A stretch of 64,000 nt of DNA from Bremia lactucae (taxonomy: Eukaryota > Oomycota > Peronosporomycetes > Peronosporales > Peronosporaceae): NCBI RefSeq assembly GCF_004359215.1, contig NC_090615.1, positions 5,009,743 through 5,073,742 of the forward strand. The letters run 5' to 3'. The translations under genes were made by a program, and so were the position numbers. Numbering within the stretch: position 1 is the stretch's first letter; each line of letters opens with the position of its first letter. The notes under the pieces were generated by a model that worked only from the letters and a program-made list of their open reading frames with translations, was not told the origin of the DNA and made no database searches. This document shows, piece by piece, positions 33,782 through 44,508 of this stretch.

Positions 33782-34858
33782 ATGACCAATGATCGTTATA
33801 AGATTCCGTTGTTCGATTCATCAAGGATTCATTGCCCTGGTGAGGACTTAATCGATGTTTTTTTCCGACATCGATGGTACTGTGGGAAGCAACAACCCAA
33901 GAATTTGAATCCCTTGTTTCAAGCTTGGGATGCGTTTGTACACAATGTTCTGAGTGTGGGCCGCGAGGCCTGGCTTGACAAACTTGTTACGGTTCGTGAC
34001 CGGTTTGAAAAGAGATCATTCGTCGGTGCACGCTTTAAGCTGCACCGTTTGTCAAGAGAAGCAGGATTACCTTGCCTCTCGTGGGGAGACCCATGTCCTT
34101 GCTGCTTCAAGGACGCTATTCATGCGCCTAGAGAGGCGTACTCCCTCGATAATCCGTACTGGACGGCACGAATCTCCTACGAGATTCGCGAAGGGATTGA
34201 TAATTTGCAATACCTTTACAAGCGTGCCAAGCGCTCTTTTATCGATGTTCCTTGCGGACCATTGGGTGAAACACGTAATACTGATCAACGAGATTCGAAA
34301 CGCCATTCCTCAGTTGGGAGCGAGACTTTCAAGTATCATGCGAGTATTGGTAGCCTCGCCAGTGAACGAGGTAGCTCATTCGAACCCCTCTCAAGTTACC
34401 GTGGTTTAAAAAGCGCTTCACGAGGCAGCACTTCTCATTCTGCAATTTTATCAAGGGATGAGAAGTTGGAGGATAAGTCAGGTTCGACCTATTTGTCGGA
34501 CCCGAATGTTGAGCGACATGCTCACAACCACGTCCTTCGCGAGTTACGGGGGGACTTGAAACGTGAGCGTGACGCTCGCAATGACTTAACCACAATGATA
34601 CAAAGCTTTTGCGCGGATCGGTTGGATGACCGAGCAAAGCTTGCTATCGCCCAATTGGAGAGCGAAAGAGTATATAAAACCCTTCGTAACGATCTGGCAG
34701 CAGCTCGTCAAGAGATTGCATATTTGAAGGATCGGATGCAAGATCGAAGCAGGAAGCACAAGTCTCTCGTGGAGGTTCTGGAGCGCGGGGGCTATATTCG
34801 CCCCCGAAAGAAGCCTCGTAGTAACAGTACCGATGGAGGTTTCCAACGCAAGATGTAG
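33782..34858 (+). CDS. Unrecognised ORF in an LTR element, C-terminal part
   Basis: 358 codons. The first 160 residues have a dense conserved-looking core: RIHCPGEDLIDVFFRHRWYC, then EKRSFVGARFKLHRL and a Cys-rich GDPCPCCFKD. Next comes a Ser-rich linker, then a charged helix (about 245-330) with heptad spacing, and a basic end (RPRKKPRSN). The CPCC cluster and coiled coil would suit a structural or nucleic-acid-binding role, but I do not recognise the family. No RT, integrase or protease is adjacent, so the element is non-autonomous or truncated. Confidence 0.55.
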   Translation: MTNDRYKIPLFDSSRIHCPGEDLIDVFFRHRWYCGKQQPKNLNPLFQAWDAFVHNVLSVGREAWLDKLVTVRDRFEKRSFVGARFKLHRLSREAGLPCLSWGDPCPCCFKDAIHAPREAYSLDNPYWTARISYEIREGIDNLQYLYKRAKRSFIDVPCGPLGETRNTDQRDSKRHSSVGSETFKYHASIGSLASERGSSFEPLSSYRGLKSASRGSTSHSAILSRDEKLEDKSGSTYLSDPNVERHAHNHVLRELRGDLKRERDARNDLTTMIQSFCADRLDDRAKLAIAQLESERVYKTLRNDLAAARQEIAYLKDRMQDRSRKHKSLVEVLERGGYIRPRKKPRSNSTDGGFQRKM

Positions 34859-35303
34859 GATGTATGCGCAACCTGCGAGGATTTTTTAGTCGTGAATGCA
34901 ATGCCTTGGCGGTGCACTGCATGAGAGCAGGCCGACATACTTGAGCAGTAGTTTGTAACTGCCCATTTATGTTTGGGTAGATATTCCATTGACAGCAGGA
35001 CTAGGTCATTAACCTAAATAAATTTTTACTTTCCATTTTTTAACGTTTTGTTTCGGTCGGTCCACCGCGTCAGCAATGGAGTGCTGCACGAAACCATTTT
35101 AACTAAAATTATCGTGCTACTTTAATAAATTGAACTGAAAATTAAAATTGTAATTTTTTCCTTAAGTAACTTTTCATATGGTAACCATTAATAAAGAGAA
35201 ATTGTAGTCTTAGTGTTTTCACACACTAAAATCGGCGCGCGTAAAACAACGCTAGTTCGTCTCATTGGCCAAGTATTGTCAAATAATTTTATTGCTAATC
35301 GCA
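34859..35303. other. Intergenic region
   Basis: 445 bp between the unrecognised ORF and EFG1. It should hold the EFG1 promoter. A CACACACTAAAATCGGCGCG stretch near 35221 has no assignable function. No second LTR was found. Confidence 0.5.
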
Positions 35304-36432
35304 ATGGCTCCGACTGGAGGTGCGCCGTGCATCAATCGACCGCGAATATTTCTAGGAGCCAAATTAACACAAATTCAAATTAGGAACTCGTCTTCGCTTT
35401 AAAAATGCCCGGTCAAAGAAGCCGCAACAGGCCAAGAAGGTCCCGTCGCTCAAGAATCGCATACGAGGTCTTGAGCGCTTTTTAAGTCGTGGAGTACGTT
35501 GGTAGAGGAATTGCCAAGAATGCATAACGGTCGATAGTAATCGTTATGATGTTGTATGTAGGGAATAGCTGATGCTACGCGAAGAGCCAAAACGACTGAG
35601 TTAAAGCAATTGAAGGAGGAGGTACGGTGCAATATATTGACAAATGTAGTGACGCGCGCTGATAGTCTTTATTGCTAGCAAGAGAAAAAAGTCTCAATAG
35701 CGCAAGAGAAAAAAGGTGCTGAAAAGTGCAAGAAAGTGAGTGATTGATTTACAGTCGCTAACTCTTGCTTATTTTTTAATTCTTTTCGCACATATATTTT
35801 TTCTGGTAGCCACGCTTTTTTGAGCGTGTAAAAGTCATGCGCAAACTTCGGCAGGCAAAAACCCGCCTACAGGAGGTAAAAATAGTTGCAAATTATTGCT
35901 ACTGTGGCAATTGTGTAACCTTTTATTGTATTGTTGTATGGTATTGATTATATGGTAGACACGTGACGATGCGGAACGAATCGAACACGAAAAGAAGCTG
36001 CAGACGTATCGAGAAGAGATGATGTATATTTACTACTTTCCAAAAGCTGAGCCATATCTATCGCTATTTCCATCAGTTCCGCACTCGATAGCGAACCAAA
36101 ATCGTCTAAAAGAGCTATGGATTGCAGCCATTGCTCGCTTCGAGCACGAGCAACCAATTCAAGCATTTGATCAATTCTGTTGCATTGAGAAGGATTCTAG
36201 TACTACGACCGAAGCAAGACCTGCGGTGGAACTTTTGCTTAAAAAACCCTCCAAAGAACAATTGAAGAAGCAGCAAAAGACCCGTAGCAAACGTGACAAA
36301 AATCAAGCAAAGCAAAAACGTGTACCAGCCCTTGTTGATCAAGATGACGACACGATATTGGAAGCATCAAAGGCTAGCGACGAAGGAATTCCAAGTCACG
36401 AAAAACAGGAACCAGACGACTTTTTCCTGTAA
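35304..36432 (+). CDS. EFG1: EFG1-like rRNA-processing protein
   Basis: Six predicted exons (35304-35319, 35384-35493, 35562-35621, 35679-35735, 35810-35875, 35959-36432) maintain frame, 260 aa. Family features in order are: basic N-terminus; VPSLKNRIRGLERFLSRG; ADATRRAKTTELKQLKEE; a PRFFERVKVMRKLRQAKTRL helix; then REEMMYIYYFPKAEPYLSLF, the EFG1 tyrosine-rich signature. The C-terminus is Lys/Gln-rich, then acidic. EFG1 is a nucleolar factor for 18S rRNA maturation and small-subunit assembly. Introns are about 55-83 nt with GTGCGC, GTACGT, GTACGG, GTGAGT and GTAAAA donors. The first coding exon is only 16 nt. It ends 98 bp from the convergent kinase stop. Confidence 0.82.
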
Positions 36433-36530
36433 CTTGAGGCAGACATCCTAAGATCTTGAAGAGAGCTCTTCATAATTGTCACCGGATGCGAAGAGAGACT
36501 CATTAAAGGAGACAATAGAAAAAAATAGCG

Positions 36531-39500
36531 TTAAATCAAAATGGATGGACCGGACGTTGTTTCAACAGCTTGTTGCTCGGAGTCAGTAATCATTTCCGCT
36601 TCAGCATGCGAGGCCGCAGCCAACGCAGTCATATTAGTAAAACTGAATGATCGAAACGCATCCGATAGGCTTGACTCTTCGGGGTTCCCGTACATACCAC
36701 TAGGAAATCGAAAGTGGCTATTATTGTCTTCTAGTTCAATTACGCACTTGTCATGGGCACCATCTTCTCGATCAAGTTCATCACTTGTCCATGCAGCACC
36801 TGCGGTAGAACTCGAATGCTGACTTCCAGTATTATTTGCACCTTCCTTCATCTCGCCTTCTGTCAAGTCAATTAATCCAAGTCCTTGTTCATCGCTTTCA
36901 GGACCCGAGTCAATCAGATTTTGTCTCTCCAAGCAAAACGGATCGTCGGAATCCTCGTCGTCTCTAAAAATATCTGTAAGGTTACGATTATTAAAGTAGC
37001 TTGTATCATTTGGTCCTTCAAGTGTCGGTACAAACGGTGGAATGGATTCCAAGATTGTCTCCCAATTGATGCCTTTAAAAAAAGGATGAAATTGAATACC
37101 TTCCCAACTCATGCGAGTTGCTACATTTGGGTCAAGAAGCCTGTCGATTAAATCCATTGCTTCGGGTGACAAACACTTTTCACCGTCGGGCCACAAAATT
37201 TGTCGCTCAATAATATTGTGGAAAATTGCATCGACCGTGTCGTCGTTAAACGGAGGAAATCCAACGAGCATTTCATACAAGATGATTCCAAGAGCCCAGT
37301 AGTCTACCGGTGGTCCATGAGGGAGGCCAAGAATAATTTCAGGAGCAAGGTAGTCAGGTGTCCCGCATCGTCCATATGTATTGAAAGCAGACTTTTTCTT
37401 TATGGATACTGAACGACGTGGTTGATCATGATGAGGTAATTCCCGCAACAAAGTGGCTGCTAAGAGGTCAGCATCTTGCGACATTGAAATATCGTCAGGC
37501 TCCGAGTCCGTGTCACTAATTGTCACAGCTTCTTTTGATAGACCAAAGTCGGTAAGCTAGAAAACGCGAGATGAATGATTAAAAGGCGACAAGAGGGATG
37601 GCAACAAGCTGCTTAAATGATGCAATGGTACCTTGACGTGGCCTGTCGAAGAAAGAAGAATATTATCGGGCTTTAGATCCCTATATCACGACGAGTTTAG
37701 CGCGTGAGCCAATGCGTGATCCATTGCATCCACAATAATACCAATCAATCCGTACCTGTGAATGCAGCCTTTTGCATGCAAGTGATTAAGCGCGATTGCT
37801 ATCTCGGCAATATATACACATGCCACCTATTCAAATCAATCGCGTCAGAAACACATTTGTAAGACATTGGTGGTTAAAATCGTCTACTAACCTGTTCTTC
37901 AAGCTGTACAATACATTCTAGCAACGACATGAAATCCCCACCAGGCAAATATTCCATGACCAAGAAAAGATTGCGCCTACCATTGTCATCATTATTTGAA
38001 AGCCGTTAAAATAAAGCTACTTTGAGCTTTGCAACATCAATGCTTACTTGGTTTGAAAGGTCCAGAATAATTTCACAACAAAAGGGCTTACGACACTGGC
38101 TAAAATATTTCGTTCCGTCTCAATTTGTTGAATCTGGAGCAAGCAGACACATGCTCAGTAAATTACAATGACACAATATTCCAAACAGTGTTTTACCTGT
38201 TTCTTTCGTACCAAGTGCTGCTTGGCCAGCACTTTGATTGCATATTGGTCACCGGTTGTTTTTTTTCGAGCAAGATATACTTTACCAAACGCTCCCTTTG
38301 AAATCGGTTTAACAATTTGAAAATCACGAATCGTCACACGACATGATGGTGTTTTCAAGCTTGATCGTCGCGATGTACGATAATTATCGGTACTCTCCAT
38401 TGTCATGAGAGATTTCGTACGTTTTAAAGGCACATGCTCCACCTCAACACGTGCTTGTTGAAACATAACTTTATGAGATGCTCGGACTTTACTCATTTTT
38501 GCATGGATCAAGTCACATAATTTTGCACAAAAGGTCTCACTTCGGTCCAATTTCATTGCGTGTGCATCTCCTTCAAATTGCTGCAATTGTATTCGCTCGA
38601 CAATTTTCACGAGTCGAGCACATAGTGCAAAAGCATTGACACTCGTGACATCACAGGTTGACGCTTGGATAGCCACGACACGTAATGCATGAAAAAGATG
38701 CCTCTCTTGTTCCATCATGGGGTTCAATGTAACATCCGAGAGCGTGGCATTAATTAATGAAGTGAGTCGCATCAATGCATAATTAATCCCATCCGCTTCT
38801 AATTCTACTCGCTTTGACAGCACACAGAAACTCGTATGGTCATCTAAACTCGTTGCTTCGATTGGTAACTCACATAACTTGCATACAACCATGGCTTTGT
38901 GTCCTTTTCGAAACGTCACTGTCATAGGACGAGGACTAGATTGTAACGTATAAAGCACATCTTCGGCGGTCATATCACAAACATTGCGTTGATTCACAGC
39001 TTCGATTGATAACCCTTTGACTAATGTTTCATGATTTGGTATCGCCACGACTTTATTTGCCCACGTTTCGTTATGCACGCGTTTAATCACAATTTTGTTG
39101 TTCTTCTGAGCGTCTACTGCAAATTCAAGACCAAGAAATCCTTCCCCAAACGTCACATCAAATACATAAAGTGGCTGAACATTGTTTAAACTGTCTTCTT
39201 GGTCGTCAAGTCCATCATCGTCGGTCAATGTGTCTTGATTCTCATCATTACAAGCACCGCGGCGCCATTTGATCTGATTCTTTTCCCAACGGACCAACAC
39301 GTCTTCTAATACGTCTGGTGTCGCGTTCAAAAGTCCAGAATGCGACATAAAGTCCATTGTTGCGCTACAAGGAGGAACATGAAGTGTATATTGGCGTTGT
39401 AGGCGCTGTGGCTTAATTTCCAGCTGCAATTCTTCGTGGAGACGCTCTAATTCGCTACTGCTGGTGCTACTCGCGGCACTTGGGCGCCGGCTACTATTGG

Positions 39501-39561
39501 TTTTTAAAAGCTCTAGCTCGGCCACGCGTGCTAACGCGAGCTGCTGTGGCCGCTCTGTCAT
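36531..39561 (-). CDS. IRE/MAST/RIM15-type AGC protein kinase with PDZ-like domain and zinc finger
   Basis: Multi-exon minus-strand gene. The first exon (39561-38197) encodes a Ser-rich N-terminus, a PDZ-like region (FDVTFGEGFLGLEFAVDAQ, about 128-220), a C2HC finger (CKLCELPIEATSLDDHTSFC) like that of plant IRE and fungal Rim15 kinases, and the start of the kinase (IVKPISKGAFGKVYLARKK, Lys in YAIKVLAK). Later exons supply LVMEYLPGGDFMSLL, the split HRDLKPDN (junction near 37680-37740), LTDFGLSK, and GRCGTPDYLAPEIILGLPHG. A long insert separates DFG from APE, as in MAST/Greatwall kinases. A 180-residue acidic/Ser tail follows. Likely roles are growth, nutrient or cell-cycle signalling by phosphorylating phosphatase inhibitors; this is by family analogy only. 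Small middle exons at 37560-38160 were read by eye. Confidence 0.82.
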
Positions 39562-41351
39562 GAGAAAATGCTAAAGTGGCGGCAAGAGGAAGAGGCGTTG
39601 GTGAAACGTACGAGGTGCTGCGTTTTTTCTTGAGTTTTTTTTTCAATTGACACTCGGATTTTATAGAAAAAAAAAACGATTTTAGCGCCATGGAAAGCGG
39701 TTAGCAAAAGCCTTTACGTTTTGAGGCAACATTTCAGCCTTTTGTCGCGACTTAAAGAGGCCACGCTGGCAAATGTTTGAGAATCCGAGTGAGGGCAGTT
39801 GTCTTTCAAAAGTGCATTTGCGCGATGACTGACATATCAGTGGCGAGTAACCGTGCTTTGTTATTTAGTCTACGACGGAAACATAGATTGGACACATGTT
39901 GACGTAAATTTACGAACTGCGACCTCGAGATCGTGCGCTTTCACCCGTGGATAACTTGTTGCTTAGTATCAAATAAAGGATTTGCAAAGGCCTTTTAAAA
40001 TGAAGTGACTTGTATGCTAGTTGAGACCTTTTTGATTATTTTTGCGAAATTTGCATATTCATTGATCAATCTTCATTGTAATAATGCTGCAGATGTGGTC
40101 AGCAATAAGATCGAGGTGAACATGTGCAGTCCCGTGTCGCCGAGTGAAGTTAAAAAAATTCTTATGGCATGCTTTGCACAGTATAATGTTTGCTTCCATA
40201 TATTGATACGTCGCCAAAATACGGGAATCAAGTCGCCAAAATATGGGAACCATCTCCTCAATATGTATCAAATTGATTAATTGATTTGACACCTCTTGGG
40301 ATATAATCATGAACATAGAAACATTTTTTTGCGGTACAGAATGCGAGATGTGCTCGACATTTTAAAAAATTGCTAACTTCTACACGGTAATTATGATAAT
40401 AGAGTAAAGCCACGATAAAAAGGATGTAATTAGAGCAAACTTGCGTTTCACTAATAAGACGACATCCTTCGCCGCACGCGTTCAAAACAGTCACACGTTT
40501 CTTACTCAAAATTTACACGTTGAGCGTTACGAAAGCACTATCGTCAATAAAATGTAACAAAAAGCACAACAAAGGACAGATCGTGCCCAGAAGCTACTTA
40601 CAAAGTACACGGCCATCAATTTTATTGTTGCGTTTTTCGCTAACAACGGCAATGACGAATTCGTCAATTTTGGTGAACCACATATCTATTTCGCGTAGAT
40701 GCTGCATAATAGAAGGTTAATGCTTAGCAGCTGCGTTTTGCGCGTCGACACGGATACTGGATATAAATATTAAAGCAACGTTTTCAAATTCGCGCATAGC
40801 TCCTACTTTTTGCTTTTCCGATTGTAAGCACCATCACATTTTGACAAAGTAGAGACATATAATTATCGATCACCGACGGGCATTCTTTTTACCATTAAAG
40901 ACCAATTAACATTTGCATAGGAATAAATACAAATTAGCACTCTTTCAAGCATGAGGCCGGTTTTTTTACTGCGCGTCGACAGTAGAAGCCATCGTTTGTA
41001 GGATAATTATCAGTCCGTCTGTTCAGTCTAAGCCCCATCATCAACAGGCCAGTTTGCATGCCAACGCAATATTTATGACAAGAATCAGTTATGTCCAGTT
41101 TGCAAAAGCCCCGCGACCTTAATGCCTCTTAAGTTTCTACAACCTGTTCATTTTGGCCGCGTTCATTGGCTGCCAAAAATAGTGTAATTGCTCCGTCGCC
41201 TTATGTTTCGCTGATCATGTAGTCATTTCAAAGCTTGACAAGGAATCGCTGCTTGTCGTAGCGCAAAACAAGTCATCGTACGTCATTCTTGCGAGCTCGC
41301 AATAGCATCGCTGCGTATTTAATGGCGGCTTCTTGCAATCAGTATTAATTC
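39562..41351. other. Divergent intergenic region, 1.8 kb
   Basis: It separates the divergent kinase and Kir genes and must contain both promoters. Short frames are present but none has a family match. At about 40208-40250 a 21-bp unit (GTCGCCAAAATAYGGGAAYC) occurs twice. Otherwise AT-rich with no recognisable gene or RNA. Confidence 0.5.
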
Positions 41352-44255
41352 GTGTATGCTGCAATTTTTGATTCTCAAGTCTTGATGCCTGCTTCTAAAA
41401 AGCGTATCCAGAATCGCGGCCCACTTAACGTAGGAACCCAACAAGTTCCTGCTGCATTGAAAGACTGGGTACACATTTGGCATGGCGTGCAAGTAAATAA
41501 TAGTGTTGATGAGACGTCCATTTTCCACGCCGGTTCGCGTTTTGAAGAAATGCCATTCTGGAAGCAATTCATTCGCTTGCCTGCCAACTCGCTCTTTCCG
41601 AGGGTCTTGACTTTTGCGAATCCAAGGAAAAAGTATAAAGATTTCTTATACGTTCTCTTAAACATGCGATGGCCCATGTTGCTTGCGGTCCTATTTGGGA
41701 TTTTTATGGTGAACATTTTCATCTTTGCGATGATTGCTTGCGTGATCTGTGGACAGCCGAAACAATTTTTTCAGGCTTTTAATTTAAGTTATCAAACGTT
41801 TACAACTATTGGATTCGGCGTGGTGTACCCAACAGACACGTGTAGCAATATTGCAATGTCTGTCGAGTCTTTTGCATCCATGATGATGGTATCGGCTATA
41901 ACGGGTCTAGTCTTTGCCAAGTTTGCAAAACCACGGGCAAAAGTGGCATTTAGCAAAGTTTGCGTCGTGCAACCGTATGGAAAAAAATATCTCGCCCTCG
42001 TCATGCGCGTTGCCAATGCGACACAATCTCAAAACTTAACACACGATGTCATTATGGAAGCTGTTTTTAAGGTCAATTTACTACGTGTGGAACACAAATC
42101 GGAACAAATTCGGGCCCATGACGACAAAATTCTGGAACAGCAACGGTGTTCCCGTAGTGCTGCAAACGGCACGCTATCCGACTCAGAAGATGCAGTTATT
42201 GACAATACCAGCTCGCACACCAAAGTCCTGACGTCCTACAATTTAAAATTGTTGCAAAATAATTTCATCACGTTTCGAATGGGTGTGGCAGTGGTTCACG
42301 TCATTGATGAAAACAGTCCACTCTATGGAATGTCTGAAAGCGATTTTATGCAGTCGGATATGCTCGTCGAAGTGTCCATGTCAGGCGTTGATTCGACGCT
42401 TCAAGACACAGTGTCGGAACGATATATTTACACTGCGGCGAGTGTGAGGTGGGGGTACCGATTTGCTGAATTGATTGATTTTGATGAAGATAATGCCCAA
42501 GTGATTATGAATTTTGCCAACTTGAGCTCCGTGGAAACCGCTTCAATTGATGATGCATGCTATCTTGAGACAACGGCAGGAGATTCCATGGAAGAGAGCA
42601 ATACTGGACCCGTACGTAACGTAGCTCGAAGGCGTTCGCATCGAAAGTCTCGTGTAACGTACTTTGAAGCCGAGAATGATCCATATCATGACGATGCGAT
42701 TCACGAAGTTCCCGCGGAATTCTCCGAGTCTTTTATGATGAGTACGAGACCCGAGTCTTGGGATGCACAGTCATTAACAGACAGCGTATCGTCGCATTCG
42801 TCAAAGTCTGGCCCGACCATCTTTTCCATGGGATTGGAGCCATTGTTTGAGCCTCTTCTTCATCAGCCGTTTGGGACTCAGCGATTACAAAACGCATCGT
42901 CAAGTGAAGTTCAAGCTAGTCGACGAGGGGGATTGCGAGTTTGGAAGTCAACGAAACAGGTTGATGGAGAAGAGGCAAGTCGACGGCATAGTGGGGCAAA
43001 ATTAGTGCCGATATATGCCGACCCGATCGTCCAATGTTGCAATCCTCATCGTGTTACGGAAAACGATGTAGAAGATATCAAATCGGTTGAAGAATCGTGT
43101 GTTTTTCAAGATGGTCACCCGCAAGGGAAGACTGACAGTGGACTGATTGATGAGAACGTTCGAACAATTTCGCATCAAGACAACCATAGTGGTGACTTGG
43201 AAAGTGGGAATTGTATCGACGTGAAGGGTGAAGATTGTGAAAAAATCGAGACGATTCGTCAGGATTGGGACGATCCAACTCTTCGACTTGTTCGTGCTCC
43301 ATCCTCTGCATCGGCAATGTCTGTCGAAGTCGAAGATACGCCTCGTTTCTTGCGGATTGTACCAGTCCACATTCCAAAATCGTTTAGCTTTATGCGAATT
43401 TATCAAAGTGCGCTTCATGTCGGGTGGCCTAGAATTATTGTCGTCTTTGTACTGTCGTTCTTGGTGATTAATTTGTGCTTTGGATTGCTCTATTTCTTGG
43501 ACGTGACCCACCTTGTAGCATACGACGAAATCAATGTAACGGACTTTGAATTGGCTTTCTATATGAGTGTTCACACTCTTGCGACCATTGGCTACGGATC
43601 TATTGCTCCAATGTCGAACGCTTTGTACATGAATGTCATTGTTTTTATCGAGTCAATGGTAGGAATTGTAACGGTTACAATTATCACGGGCATTGCATGG
43701 TCCAAGTTTGCTCGTCCTCGGGCTCACATTCACTTTTCGTCCAAAATGACCATTTCAACCATCTATGGCCACCGTTGTCTTGTATTTCGAGCCGCGAATA
43801 CACGACATTCCGGCGAAGTACATGAAAACTTTTTCCGTATCGGGGTGATCCTTACAAATCGACGCACTGGGCTTCGACAGATGTACGACGTGCCACTTGT
43901 GACGGCCGAGTGGCCATCAATAAAGTTGCCGGCAACACTCATCCACGTCATTAATGAAAACTCGCCGTTTTACAAATTTCATTCAATCGACGACCTCTCG
44001 CAATCACGCGTTGCCGTCATTGCGTTGCTCACGGGACTTGATACCACCTTTTCCGAAAATGTTTATGCGCGCAAAATGTACTTTTGGGACGACTTTGCAT
44101 ACAACATGCGCTTTGCGGACTTTGCTGTGATTGAACGGGATTGCGTTCTCGTGGACTACAAGCGTTTTGATCGTTTAATCTCCGAGGATCGAGATGATTA
44201 CAACAATACGGCACCTGTACTCTCGGTAAGGTCGTTTGTTGCAAACTTGCTATGA
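41352..44255 (+). CDS. Tandem (two-unit) inward-rectifier potassium channel
   Basis: Single-exon frame of 967 aa containing two complete Kir-like units in one chain. Unit 1 (about 95-400) has helix M1 (MLLAVLFGIFMVNIFIFAMI), a pore with the filter TTIGFG (about 153-157), helix M2 (SVESFASMMMVSAITGLVFA), then a cytoplasmic Kir domain starting FAKPRAKVAFS. Unit 2 (about 690-945) repeats this with the filter TLATIGYG (about 744-748), IESMVGIVTVTIITGIAWSK and FARPRAHIHFSSK. The cytoplasmic parts share VIHVINENSP-type segments (HVIDENSPLY and HVINENSPFY), and GLDTTFSENVYARKMYF closes unit 2. A long hydrophilic Ser/Asp linker (about 400-680) joins them. Four pore loops are needed for a K+ pore, so two chains would make a channel. 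The gene ends 253 bp from the convergent OMA1-like stop. Confidence 0.9.
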   Translation: MYAAIFDSQVLMPASKKRIQNRGPLNVGTQQVPAALKDWVHIWHGVQVNNSVDETSIFHAGSRFEEMPFWKQFIRLPANSLFPRVLTFANPRKKYKDFLYVLLNMRWPMLLAVLFGIFMVNIFIFAMIACVICGQPKQFFQAFNLSYQTFTTIGFGVVYPTDTCSNIAMSVESFASMMMVSAITGLVFAKFAKPRAKVAFSKVCVVQPYGKKYLALVMRVANATQSQNLTHDVIMEAVFKVNLLRVEHKSEQIRAHDDKILEQQRCSRSAANGTLSDSEDAVIDNTSSHTKVLTSYNLKLLQNNFITFRMGVAVVHVIDENSPLYGMSESDFMQSDMLVEVSMSGVDSTLQDTVSERYIYTAASVRWGYRFAELIDFDEDNAQVIMNFANLSSVETASIDDACYLETTAGDSMEESNTGPVRNVARRRSHRKSRVTYFEAENDPYHDDAIHEVPAEFSESFMMSTRPESWDAQSLTDSVSSHSSKSGPTIFSMGLEPLFEPLLHQPFGTQRLQNASSSEVQASRRGGLRVWKSTKQVDGEEASRRHSGAKLVPIYADPIVQCCNPHRVTENDVEDIKSVEESCVFQDGHPQGKTDSGLIDENVRTISHQDNHSGDLESGNCIDVKGEDCEKIETIRQDWDDPTLRLVRAPSSASAMSVEVEDTPRFLRIVPVHIPKSFSFMRIYQSALHVGWPRIIVVFVLSFLVINLCFGLLYFLDVTHLVAYDEINVTDFELAFYMSVHTLATIGYGSIAPMSNALYMNVIVFIESMVGIVTVTIITGIAWSKFARPRAHIHFSSKMTISTIYGHRCLVFRAANTRHSGEVHENFFRIGVILTNRRTGLRQMYDVPLVTAEWPSIKLPATLIHVINENSPFYKFHSIDDLSQSRVAVIALLTGLDTTFSENVYARKMYFWDDFAYNMRFADFAVIERDCVLVDYKRFDRLISEDRDDYNNTAPVLSVRSFVANLL

Positions 44256-44508
44256 GTTGTAAATATGTGAAGAAATGGAATAACAACAAAAAACAATAGT
44301 TTCGGTGCATGAGCATTCTTAATTGTTCCATCCGCTACTAATGCGCTCTACCTAATGTAAACTGGTTTGTTAATGACTTTTGAAAATGCCTGTTTTCGTG
44401 TTTCACAATGGGACTCTTCGTAAATTTTCATTGCAATGGGCTGTTGTTTACTGCGCATAATAATAGAATGACAATGTGAGAGCCTCTCACGCCAATAAAG
44501 TGTGCTCA

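Noticed and set aside
35495..35540. A possible coding stretch ELPRMHN in EFG1 following the helix FLSRG
   Set aside because: It resembles the family's ELP motif but lies in a 68-nt GTACGT...GTAG intron. Splicing to GIADATRRAK keeps the frame, whereas reading through meets stops.
40005..40320. Overlapping small ORFs on both strands between the kinase and Kir genes
   Set aside because: No start context, splice signals or family similarity. The region is AT-rich spacer with a short tandem duplication.
43002..43574. 190-codon minus-strand ORF under the Kir gene
   Set aside because: It is a shadow of the linker and second unit of the Kir frame, with no recognisable protein features.
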